DNA of 19,571 nt, taken from Actinomortierella ambigua. Taxonomy: Eukaryota > Mortierellomycota > Mortierellomycetes > Mortierellales > Mortierellaceae. The notes under the pieces were generated by a model that was not told the DNA's origin, searched no databases, and saw nothing but the letters and a program-made list of their open reading frames with translations. The position numbers and the translations under genes are program-made. Shown in pieces: positions 9,162 through 18,112 of this stretch (position 1 is its first letter; each line of letters opens with the position of its first letter). The stretch is from NCBI GenBank assembly GCA_016098155.1, contig JAAAJB010000043.1:11454-31024 (forward strand), read 5' to 3'.

Positions 9162-9170
9162 CCTTTTATA
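9162..9170 (-). promoter_or_regulatory. TATA box (TATAAAAGG) for the acetyltransferase gene
   Basis: The minus strand reads CTATAAAAGG here, a full TATA consensus. Initiation about 30 bp downstream would put both the ATG at 9063 and that at 8997 in the transcript. Confidence 0.55.
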
Positions 9171-9482
9171 GATAATGTTGGGAGGAGAAGAACCTGCCTT
9201 TCTTTGTACATGATCTGACCTGCGCAATTGGAGAGCCAATTACTCCCCTGGGGGACCCTGACCCAAAGCCGTGCTATTCACAAAGACGTGTCACCATGTC
9301 TGTGGGACAGACAAAAAATAGCCCAAATGCCTTTGGCGCTACTTTTACACATCGCGGCGTTTTCCTCTTTGCGAGGCGTAAAGTTTTCAAAGGGGGGTGG
9401 GGGTTTTTTCTTTTTTTTTTTTTTTTTTTTGCAGAGAAAACATACTATAGTGCACTTCGGCGTCCGTCTTATATACTTGAAA

Positions 9483-11167
9483 CTACTTCTCGGTCCAGGA
9501 AGTCTGACCGTTGGCCGTGACCACCTCGACCAGCTTGCCAGAGTGAACGGCGGCAGGGTTGGCAGCCCAATCCACCAACTTCCTATTGTGTCACACAAAG
9601 AGAGATAAATCAGTGCTGCAAAACAAACAACAAACATCTAGGACTCTAGAAACAGAACATTGAGAAACACGTCGTTTCTTGGGCACAAAAAGATAACTTA
9701 CTCTGCGACCTCATCACAAGGAGTCCACGACGAGAAATCGGCGTTGGGCATACCAGCGCGGTTTCCAGGGGTATCGAGGGTGATGCTATGTCGATACAAA
9801 GGTCAATTGAGAATCCCGATGTTAGATTTTTTTTTCTTTGCTGCATGTGGGTAAACGTGTGGAACAGCAGGCTGCGCTGTGTTAGTCTACCACCACAGCC
9901 TTTTTCGAGGAGACCCCCCCCCTGCCAAGCTTAGAGGGGAGAGGGAAGGGGGAACGTTTCCCTAGTCGAGAAAAGGATGACCAAAGAAAACGATGACTTA
10001 CGGAAGGATAGCATTAACCTTGGCGTTAGCAGGCATGCCAGAGTCGGGACCAGCCAAGCTGAGAGTCAGCTGGTGGACGGCGGCCTTAGCCACGCCATAG
10101 CCGATCATGAAGGGCGTTCCCTTTTGAGCAGCAAAAGCACCGGTCAGGGTCAACAGACCTCCCCTATTTAGGACACAAAGATATAGACAATAAAGCGGGC
10201 CATGTTAGATCGAAAAAAAAAGGCCTTCCACAAAAACTGTATTCGTAGCAAGGAAAACCTGCACCTCTGTGAATGCCGTTGCCTGGATAAAAAGTAAAAT
10301 AAGAAATAAGACCTACTCCTTCAAGACCTTTGAGGCAAGGTGAGAGGCAACCAGCGACGAGTGGACAGACTGCTTCCACATCAGCTCCGAGGAGGCAAAG
10401 TAATCTATGGTAAAACAAGGAGATGTGAGAGGTTGAGCAAACAAAGTTTCGGGTTTGATCCAAGCCTTCTTCCCCCCACCCCCTCCACAAAAGAAGAGTT
10501 CCTGGACTCAATTGATCAGAGAGCGAAATTCCCCCCAAGCTTCACAAAAAAAAAAAAAAAACACCTGGCGGAAACTCAAAATTTCCCACGGAGCTGATAC
10601 CCCGTCATTATTGTTTTTTGTTCTCCTCAAAAACAAACACTTCCCACGCGCATCCACGGTCTTTTTTTTTTTTTCTCACCATGTCGCGCTGAATTCAAAG
10701 GGCAATGAGACCCTCCCATTTTATCATTCCTTGTTCTTCATCGTCTCTTACCGTCCGATGCGGCGTTTCCGCCTGCCCAACCACCAGCCACGCAAACAAT
10801 GGCATCGACCTTGTCCTTGATCGAGTCGACAACAAGCTTGCCTTGAGCGCTCAGGCTGTCATCTACCTTGAGCACCACGTTCTTAGTGGCCTCAGCATTG
10901 GCCGAAAGGTCGACTGAGGTCACAGTCTAGAATAGCAATTGGTGGTTATTGAAAGAGAAAGGGATAGTAACAGGGAAAAGGGAGTTGGTGGATGACAAAT
11001 CGACCAGCACTGGAGTTTAGTGTACGTGTGTTACCCAACGAAGCCATACATCCTGAATGGGTGAAACGAATGGAATGGCAAATTACCCACTGACGCTTGA
11101 TGAATGCAGTGACAACGGCACGGCCAAGGGCACCGTTGCCGCCATACACAATAACGCTGGATGACAT
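9483..11167 (-). CDS. QDPR: Dihydropteridine reductase (quinoid dihydropteridine reductase, SDR superfamily)
   Basis: NAD(P)H-dependent enzyme that regenerates tetrahydrobiopterin from quinonoid dihydrobiopterin, the cofactor cycle of phenylalanine hydroxylase. Six exons: 11087-11167, 10752-10926, 10317-10404, 10002-10163, 9702-9785 and 9483-9582. All introns are GT-AG (160, 347, 153, 216 and 119 bp) and every phase closes, giving 229 residues (human 244). Order of motifs: the Rossmann glycine loop [11 protein letters not shown] near the N-terminus; [11 protein letters not shown]; the family signature [46 protein letters not shown]; the catalytic Tyr-x-x-x-Lys in [12 protein letters not shown]; then [30 protein letters not shown] and a conserved C-terminal GKLVEVVT. 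No targeting signal, so cytosolic. It lies 329 bp downstream of the RhoGEF stop on the same strand. A perfect TGACGTCA lies about 100 bp upstream of the ATG. Confidence 0.97.
10405..10751 (-). other. Intron 2 of the dihydropteridine reductase gene (347 bp)
   Basis: The donor is GACG|GTAAGAG and the acceptor ACCATAG|ATTAC, joining Asp across the junction. The interior has A and T homopolymers (about 10546-10561 and 10662-10674) and no coding signal. Confidence 0.92.
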
Positions 11168-11268
11168 GATAGAGTTGGAAGTGAAAGGTGGTGTGAAAAA
11201 GAAAAGGTGGAAGGAGATGAAAAGAAAAAAGAGAAACATTTAGATTTATCAAGTTTTTGATCCAATTT

Positions 11269-11276
11269 TGACGTCA
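11269..11276. promoter_or_regulatory. Perfect CRE palindrome TGACGTCA upstream of the dihydropteridine reductase gene
   Basis: This is the eight-base ATF/CREB-type bZIP site, 102 bp upstream of the ATG at 11167. The full palindrome at promoter distance is suggestive; binding is not shown by sequence. Confidence 0.5.
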
Positions 11277-11364
11277 GGGTTTATTTACAACGCTATTGTA
11301 CATTTGGTGGGAGCTTTTTGTGAATGGAGCTGTTGGTACAAGATAAAGACAGAGAAAGAGTAGA

Positions 11365-11394
11365 GCATGTCGAAGGCGGCTACCTTCGACATGC
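11365..11394. repeat. Perfect 12-bp inverted repeat (hairpin) with 6-base loop
   Basis: GCATGTCGAAGG and CCTTCGACATGC are exact reverse complements around the loop CGGCTA. It lies 102 bp past the RhoGEF stop, so it could fold in that gene's 3' UTR, or act as DNA in the reductase promoter. Confidence 0.85.
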
Positions 11395-11496
11395 ACCATG
11401 GGGAGGAGAAAGGGGATTAAATTACAATAGTTGAGTAGAATGAATGGATGAAAGACAGTAAGAAAAGAAGAGAGAAAAAAAATAAGGTGTCCTTGC

Positions 11497-14400
11497 TCAC
11501 TTCACGCGCAGCGAGGAAGGCCGCTGAACATTGTTGGTGGCCATGGCCAGCGAATGCACCTGCTCGAGCGCATGCACGAGGCGGACATAGTCCTGGTGCT
11601 CGGTATCCGTATGCTTCTTGAGGTCCTTCAGCAACAGGCAGTACCGTGTCACACGCTGAATAGGTAGGATCAGCAAGTCAGCAAGACTGAACCGTCCCGT
11701 CACCTCCTTCACGCCAGCACAGTGGCGTGCAAAGCGTTCCCAGTCCGTCACAATCGTGTCTGTCGTCTCCGAGAAGGCTACCTGCTTGTCGCCCGATAGC
11801 TTGGACACAATCTGCTGGGTAATCGAGGGTGTTCGGGATCGGCTGCTCCGCGACGAGCAGTAGCTGATATTGCTATGAGTGCTGCCGACACGTCGCGCAT
11901 TTGAAGGCTGCTGCTGTTGCTCCTCCTGCGACTTGACTTCATCCGATGGATAGCTGTCGAGCACACCGTGGATGCTGCGAGGCTTGCCAGGGCTCGACTT
12001 TGGAATGACTGTCTCGGGGTCCTGGAAGGCTGCCTCCATAGCATCATCCTCCGTCATCACCAACGTGAGCTGCAATGTCGGAGGAAGGCTGAGACGCTTC
12101 CCCATCCACTCTCCTGCCGCCAGCGGAGAAGGTGGAAGGGATCGACGAGCAGTCTTCATCGTGCTCGAAGGTGCCGTAGGCACAGTCGGGGCAGTCATCG
12201 CCGAGTTGGCCGTGGAGGACGATGAGGCAGCAGCGCGCTTGTTGTAGGTCTTGAGTAACGAACGCAGCGCACGCATGCCTTTGCCATACGACTGGCCATA
12301 CTTGAGAAAAACGGACAGGGGCTCCTTCACTTCAAGGAAGGCTGTGCCGATCAGACTCTCAGCATCGGACCACTTTTCGTCATCCACACGATCAGCCAAG
12401 AGTTCGGTGATTCGGCTCGACACGGCTATCAGCGTGGGAATGTGAGCCAGGAGTTGGCAGAGACCATTGCTCGCTGGCAAGATGGGCTTGGACGTCTCAA
12501 ACGAGTTCCACAGGGGCTTTACAAAGACCTAAGAAGAGAAAAAGTTTTTACTTTCTGGTGAGTATTTTTTTTTAATCAATCTACCCTATGTTGCATGACC
12601 AACTGGTAATTGCTGACATACCTCATTCACTGTTTGCAGGTACTGCAGATAGTTGACTTCAGTGGTGTAAATCTCCTTGGCAATAAAGCGACGGATCTCC
12701 AAGTTTTTTGCAATCGCCTCTGGGGTATCAAACTATGCGAGAAAAGGTGATACTTGTTGATGAGAACGACGCGCTTTCGAGGTTGTCGAGACGACAAAAA
12801 AATGACACTAACGAGACGCTTTTGCTTACCTTTGCTTGTTTAACAACTTCGACCTCGCCACTACCATACGAGCTACGAGCAATCTTCTTATTGCGATGCT
12901 TCTTGCCCTTGTCAGCCTGACCTTTGAACAAGGCCGAGGTTGGTCTGAGATGACCTGCATAGTTGTCCTTCTTCGACGACGCCGTGACGACACCATGCTT
13001 GGCCAAATAGGCAGGCGAGGGCGAAGGCGAACGCGTGGGCGAAGTTGAACGAGCAACATTCGACGTCAAGGAGACGAGCGACGAGTTTGTCGACATGTCA
13101 GAGTCATTGTTGCGATGTTGAGCAAAGCTTGGAGAGGGTGGAGGCAAAAGCATCTTGAGACTCAGATCAGGGCCAGCCTGCAATGAGTCTTCCAGAAGCA
13201 TGTCACGGAGGGTCTTCAGATCGGTCGAGTAGCGCGACGAGTCGGTACGAGGGCGAGAAAAGCCATACGAGGAGGGCGAGCCCCGAAGACCAACAGGCAG
13301 CTCCCACTCATCAGCACTGTCCATGGTCGAATTGTCCATCGAAGTGCAGGACGAGTGGTCACCAAGGGTTGAGGTGCTCGACACGTGAGGACCATGGGTC
13401 ATGAACAAAGGCTCGGGTGGAGTCAGGATCCACTCGCCTCGATCACAAGAGATCATCGACACGCGCTTGAACGCCTGCGCTTCGAGCTCAGAGATGGTCG
13501 CCCTTCGCGTTCCAGAGCGTCGCAAACCACCGACAGTCGCATTCTGGGCTGCCAGCAGCCTTTCTTCGGACATGATGTTCTCGGTGGCAGTAGCAGAATT
13601 GCCCACGGTTTGCTCAATCGTGTCCTCGGGCCTGTCCGATTTTGGTCCTACCCAACCCCAAGGGAGAAGCGACCTCTTGGGCTGCTTACCATTCCTGGGG
13701 AACGTGTAAGAGTCAGCCGAGATCTCTTCAGGTGACTGGACTAATGACCCTGGAAAATCTCGGAGGTTTTCGACGCTCTTTGCACCGTGTTGGATGAGGA
13801 TAGCAAGGTTGCTCGAGGCTCGTCTGCGACAGATCGCGCCATTGCTAGAGCCAGCATCACTGGCGTTGTTGTTCAGCCGCTCGTTGCTGGTGGATTCTTG
13901 GAAGAGACGCTGCATACTTGGCCGAACAGGTGCGGTCTTGGACTTGCCCTTCTTCCACGCAAATTCGACCGCCGTGAGGCGACGCACCAGCCCTGAGAGC
14001 GAGCTGACAGAAGAAGAGGGGTTGTTCTGGCGAAGGTGTGGAGGCAGGACCAAGCCGAAGGAGGGCTTTGTGCTCGGCGAAGGTGGCAGAGGTGCAGGTA
14101 GAGTTGGTTGAGGCTTGTTTAGGCACTCGAGTGATGCAGGTGACCGCAAGAGCAGCGTCGTCCTTGGAGGGGTATTAGCCAATACTTTGGGAGGGACTGG
14201 GTATGTGACGACGGGCTTCATGGTAGGAGGAGAGTCTGGCGTGTCATCCGAGATAATGGTGGTCTCAGTCAGGATGGTTGGAGCATCCGAAACAGGCGTC
14301 ACCACCGTTACTTGATACACATCGATCTGCTCATGGACAAGGGTCTCCACCTCACCCATGGCCATAGCTGTGGTTGCACTCGCCATAGTGGAGGTGTGCA

Positions 14401-15382
14401 CAAGAGTGCCAGTCATCGCTGGCTCGACGGTCTCGACGGTCTCATCTGCCACAACGGTCTCGACAGTCTCATCTACCTCAACGGTCTCGACAGTCTCGTC
14501 GGCCTCAACGGTTTCGACAGTCTCGATAGACCACCCCATAGCCAGGTTGGGCGAGCTAGAGGCCTCGCTCAGACGTAATGCAAGGTCATCGGCCCACTCA
14601 TCTTGGTCAATCATATCTTGAGGAATCTTGTATTCCAAGGAATGTACCTGGGGCGACGACGACGATGATGATGATGATGATGACGATGATGATGGTGGTG
14701 CATCAAAGGATCGCTTGGAGCTGCTTGAGCTGGTTCTCCAAAAGACCTTGCGAATACCTCGACCCAACGCCATGATAGAGGACTGCCTTGAGAGCGAGCT
14801 GCTGTATCCGCTATCTTTGCGAGCGACCTGCACTCCACTGGCAGACTTGATGATGATGCCCTGATCATCCTGTTGGTGAGACGAGCTGTCGGTGGTAGTC
14901 GAGTCGAGCGACTCATCGGGCGAGTGGGCGGCCTGGGATGGTGGCAGAGGCTCACCTTGCAGGAACTGGAGCTGGATCTGAGGAGGCTGGGTGCTCAAGA
15001 CCAAAGACCTTTCGTTTGTCCTTGGGGAGTCACCTGTACTCCTTCGCCCCGATCGAGGTTGGGGGGTATTGGGAGCATAGTCATCCTGAATGTGAGGCAT
15101 CAGGTAGACGGTATGCCGACTGAGAGAGGGGTTTCGTGAGCGACTGGTGGAGGCTGACGCTGCCGAAACAAAATAGCAGTAGCGGACCTGTTGGCCCGTC
15201 GAAGTAGGAGGGCCGAGCCGAGATTGTGATGCGCGATCGCTCTCGACCTCCTTGGATGGGCGTGAGGAAGGATTATGTGTTTCATGCTGCTGATCAGCAG
15301 AGGAGAGAAGAGCCACCTTGGGGCGAGGCGAAGGTGGCGGTGGAGGAGTGTACAAGAATGAAGTACTATCGCTGTTCGTCAT
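11497..15382 (-). CDS. Rho guanine nucleotide exchange factor (DH/RhoGEF domain protein)
   Basis: Predicted activator of Rho-family GTPases, acting at the cell cortex by analogy. Exons 12830-15382, 12622-12732 and 11497-12528, with 97- and 93-bp GT-AG introns, all phase 0, give 1231 residues. Residues 1-~850 are mostly disordered: Pro-rich, Ser-rich (a Ser run encoded by a GAT/GAC microsatellite), a Glu-Thr-Val repeat at 287-320, and many Ser-Pro sites. The DH domain begins in exon 2 (RRFIAKEIYTTEVNYLQYLQ) and runs through VFVKPLWNSF, then LADLLILPIQRVTRYCLLLK, the most conserved DH helix. About 155 residues of low-complexity insertion (about 985-1140) interrupt it. No PH domain follows; the stop comes ~30 residues after the DH core. 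The ATG at 15382 is the first after an in-frame TGA. The frame opens earlier only through a GTG at 15412. Upstream exons cannot be excluded. Confidence 0.93.
14423..14524 (-). repeat. Tandem Glu-Thr-Val-coding repeat inside the RhoGEF
   Basis: Degenerate tandem units encode ETVETVE-type peptides alternating with Ala/Val-Asp, at residues 287-320. DNA units built on TCGACGGTCTC vary at third positions, so the repeat is partly decayed at DNA level but kept at protein level. Confidence 0.85.
14654..14694 (-). repeat. GAC/GAT triplet microsatellite encoding polyserine in the RhoGEF
   Basis: The plus strand shows GAC and GAT triplets; the minus strand reads them as Ser codons, giving a run of about 14 Ser after a Pro-Pro. 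Confidence 0.9.
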
Positions 15383-16301
15383 CCTTGTCGCTGCTGGCGT
15401 GAAGCTCTTCACACGCCACTCTTCGCAAGCAGTAATAGGATGATTTCAAGCGCAATGGAAGGAAGGGGGGAGAGAATAATGGAAGTTTTGATGGATTGGA
15501 GAGATTGGGAAGGGCTTTGAGGTACACCGGCTGAAAATAAAAGAAAGAGGTGCACCGACCACAAAAAGGGACGACGCGTCGTTCAGGAACGAATCGAAGA
15601 AGAGGATGTGGTGGTAGGGAATCAGGCAAGCTGAAGAAAATAGGATCGTGGTCGCGGCAAAACTAGGCAGACCAAGAAACAAATGAAGTGGCTGGCTAGA
15701 GAGTAAAATGAATGAGAGAGAGAGAGAGAGACAGCGACGGTGGGAAAGTCGTCCGTTAGTAAAAAAAAAAAAAAAAAAAAAGGGCTTGAGGCAACAGTGG
15801 TGGCGGAGGGTCAAAGCTCATGCAGTGGATCGTGCAGGCAGAGGAGAAGGGAGAGGGGGGCAGAAGAAGGGACAACTGTTGCACAAACACACCTCCTCGG
15901 AGGTTGTCAAAGGATGCAGAGTGAATAGGAGTCTGAAAAGAAGACAAGATAACAAAAAGTGGGCGTAAGATGGTTCTTAGAGGCTGGGCATTCCCAACTC
16001 TAACGAAGCATCTCCGGTAAGCAAGGACGTGAGCGTGTATGTGCGCATCAACAATCAAAAGCCTCGCCACGGAGATGAGGAGGAAGGAGTGGGCTGGGAA
16101 AGGAGGAGGAGGAGGAGGAGGAGGAGGGGGTGGGTGAGTAGCTAATCCAATCTGAGGGGGTGGGGGGGGGAGGAGGAAGAATAGAGCAGGGATTGAGAGT
16201 GTGAAGGAGGATCGTGCGGAGGAGGAGGGGGATGGAGAAGGCAAGGAGAGATGGAGAGTGAGGGTGTGCGTGTGCGTGTGTGTGTTAGGAGAGAGAGATG
16301 A

Positions 16302-16357
16302 ATTGGCTGACTGGTTGGTTGGTTGGCTGGCTGGCTGGCTGGTTGGCTGGTTGGCTT
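16302..16357. repeat. TTGG/CTGG tetranucleotide microsatellite
   Basis: Alternating TTGG and CTGG units. Its open frames (Gly-Trp-Leu on one strand, Ser-Gln-Pro-Ala on the other) are by-products of the repeat. Confidence 0.9.
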
Positions 16358-17089
16358 GCTAGAGACAAGCACGGAGGAGAGGATTCCTTGGGATTGGCTG
16401 TAGGACCAAGCAGCCTGTGGAAGAAAGAGGGGGGTTGGGTGGGCGCGAAGGATCAGTGCGCAGTCTGGGACCTGAGAAACAACGCGCGAAAATTATCGCA
16501 GCTGCTTGGCACGACCAAGACACCACCACCACACCAACACCAAAAAGAGGACGATTGGCAGGGAAGGAAGACCGAAACTCGCGCAGGTCCCAGTCAGACA
16601 TTGCTGTACTGAGGAGCGCGACGAAGAAGAAAAAAAAATCATGACTAGCTGATGATCAGCCTAGGCCACAGGGGAGTAGAGCGAGGAGAGGGGGGAGGGG
16701 GGAGGGAAACATGCATTGCCCCCCCCCCTCCTTCTCTCTCTCTCTTTCTCTTTCTCTCCAATGAGAAACCATGTTGATAAATGATTCTCCAGCTGACAAA
16801 GGATGAAGCACACCTTTTTGTTTTCCCATCTTCCCACACCAACGGGTGCCACAGGAGAGTGAGAGAGAGCATGAGAAACTAGCCCGATTCTAAGCAGTGT
16901 GGTTCCGCTTGGGCTGGTTTGTTGGTGTATGCGAGAGTGAGATGAAGGCCATTGGGCAGCCAACGAGCAGCAACTCGGGGTTTGGAGCACAGTAATGGAG
17001 GAAACTGTGAGCTGGATTCGTGGGGTTAGAGGGGCGCGAGGAAAAAGTGGAAAAGAAAAAAAAAAGAGCGCGCGAGAGCGAGAGAGATT

Positions 17090-17165
17090 CTGTGTATGTA
17101 TGTGTATGCGTGTGTATGCGTGTGTATGGGTAGGGTGGATGTTTGTGTGTGTGTTTGTGTGTGTT
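17090..17165. repeat. GT-rich microsatellite with a GTGTATGC repeat
   Basis: TGTGTATGC-like units followed by GT runs; simple sequence without coding signal. Confidence 0.85.
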
Positions 17166-17730
17166 ATGAGCGCGTAAAGGAAACGGACATGGATAAGAGG
17201 TTCGTGCTCGAATCAGCGGTGTTGGTGGTGGTGACAGAGTTGGTGGTGGTGGTGCAGCAGCTGGTGCAGTAGCTGCTAATGCTGCCGGGGATAAGGGAGA
17301 GGCATGAAGCCAGAGGAGGTGGTTTTAGGAAGAAGGAGGAGGAGGAGGAGGAGCACGTCTCTGCATTAGAGAGCATGATGTGAGGCGACAGCAGTAAGAC
17401 GGACAAGGTGGAGAGAGAAAGAGAGAGCCAGAGAATAGAGTAGTGGTGGTGGTGATTGAGAGTGTGTGTGTTTGTGCATATGTGTGTGTCAAGTGTGGGG
17501 GGGGGGGAGGAGAGAAAAGAGTTCTTACAGAGGTGCGTTTTCGTGTTCAGGAACGCATTTGCCTAGAGGGATGGAATGTGAATGGAGAAGGAGGTGGTGG
17601 TGGTGGTTCTGAGAGGAGGTGGTGGTGGTGGTGGGTGAAGGAGAGAGAGGAATGAAGGATGCGGCCCCCCAAAGGAGAGAGAAGAGAGAGAGGGACAGAA
17701 TGAATGGATGGATGGAATTGCCGGGTGGGG

Positions 17731-17756
17731 AAAGAAGAAGAAGAAGAAGAAGAAGA
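17731..17756. repeat. (GAA)n microsatellite
   Basis: Near-perfect AAG/GAA triplets in the purine-rich region. Confidence 0.9.
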
Positions 17757-17809
17757 GAGTAAAGAGTGATTGAGAGATAAAAAAGGAGAGTGCGAGATTG
17801 GAGTGGGGA

Positions 17810-17811
<2 letters not shown>

Positions 17812-17844
<33 letters not shown>
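17812..17844. repeat. (AGTGAG)n hexanucleotide repeat
   Basis: Five or more perfect AGTGAG units in the purine-rich region. Confidence 0.9.
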
Positions 17845-18112
17845 GAAAGAGTGGATATAGAAGGTATTTCAGCAACAGCAACAAGAACAAGAACAAGAAA
17901 CAGGAAAAGAAGAAGAAGAACAGAAGAAAAGGATGATGAAAGAACAAAGACAGACAGACAGACAATTATAATACAATTATTACCAACAACAACAACAACA
18001 ACAGCGAAGAACTAAGAAGAGAAAAGGTGGCGAATTGGATTGTCGGTCTTTTTCTTTTTTTAAGTACAGTATCAATAAATATCTTTCATACAACAACAAC
18101 AACACATCAACC

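Larger units (their letters stand above)
8998..9482. other. Intergenic region between acetyltransferase and dihydropteridine reductase genes
   Basis: It holds the 9-bp repeat, the TATA element and, nearer the reductase stop, a G run followed by a long T tract at about 9406-9430. The right part is the 3' flank of the reductase gene. No open frame here is supported. Confidence 0.7.
11168..11496. other. Short intergenic region between RhoGEF stop and dihydropteridine reductase start
   Basis: These 329 bp must hold the RhoGEF 3' end and the reductase promoter. Contents: a CT-rich leader on the minus strand next to the ATG, the CRE site, the 12-bp hairpin and A/T-rich stretches. I looked for a further RhoGEF exon on the minus strand and saw no convincing acceptor. 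Confidence 0.65.
15383..18112. other. Microsatellite-dense intergenic region with strong purine bias on the plus strand
   Basis: About 2.7 kb upstream of the RhoGEF with no credible gene. From about 15700 to 18050 the plus strand is mainly G and A, so a RhoGEF leader read from the minus strand would be CT-rich. It contains long A and G homopolymers and many simple repeats: GGA at 16101-16126, TTGG/CTGG at 16302-16357, GT/GTAT at 17090-17165, GGT at 17592-17634, GAA at 17731-17756, AGTGAG at 17812-17844, CAGA at 17948-17964 and CAA at 17983-18003. Open frames on either strand translate these repeats. It probably holds the RhoGEF promoter and leader, and at its right end a leader for whatever starts at 18113. 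Confidence 0.8.

Noticed and set aside
15382..15412. Earlier RhoGEF start giving 10 more residues
   Set aside because: The codon at 15412 is GTG; the first ATG after the upstream in-frame TGA is at 15382.
16142..16372. Ser-Gln-Pro-Ala repeat and Gly-Trp-Leu repeat frames
   Set aside because: Both strands of the same TTGG/CTGG microsatellite; no start context or conserved domain.
15700..18060. Repeats considered as a CRISPR array, telomere or satellite
   Set aside because: No regular spacer structure, no long-unit array and no TTAGGG array; these are mixed short simple repeats.
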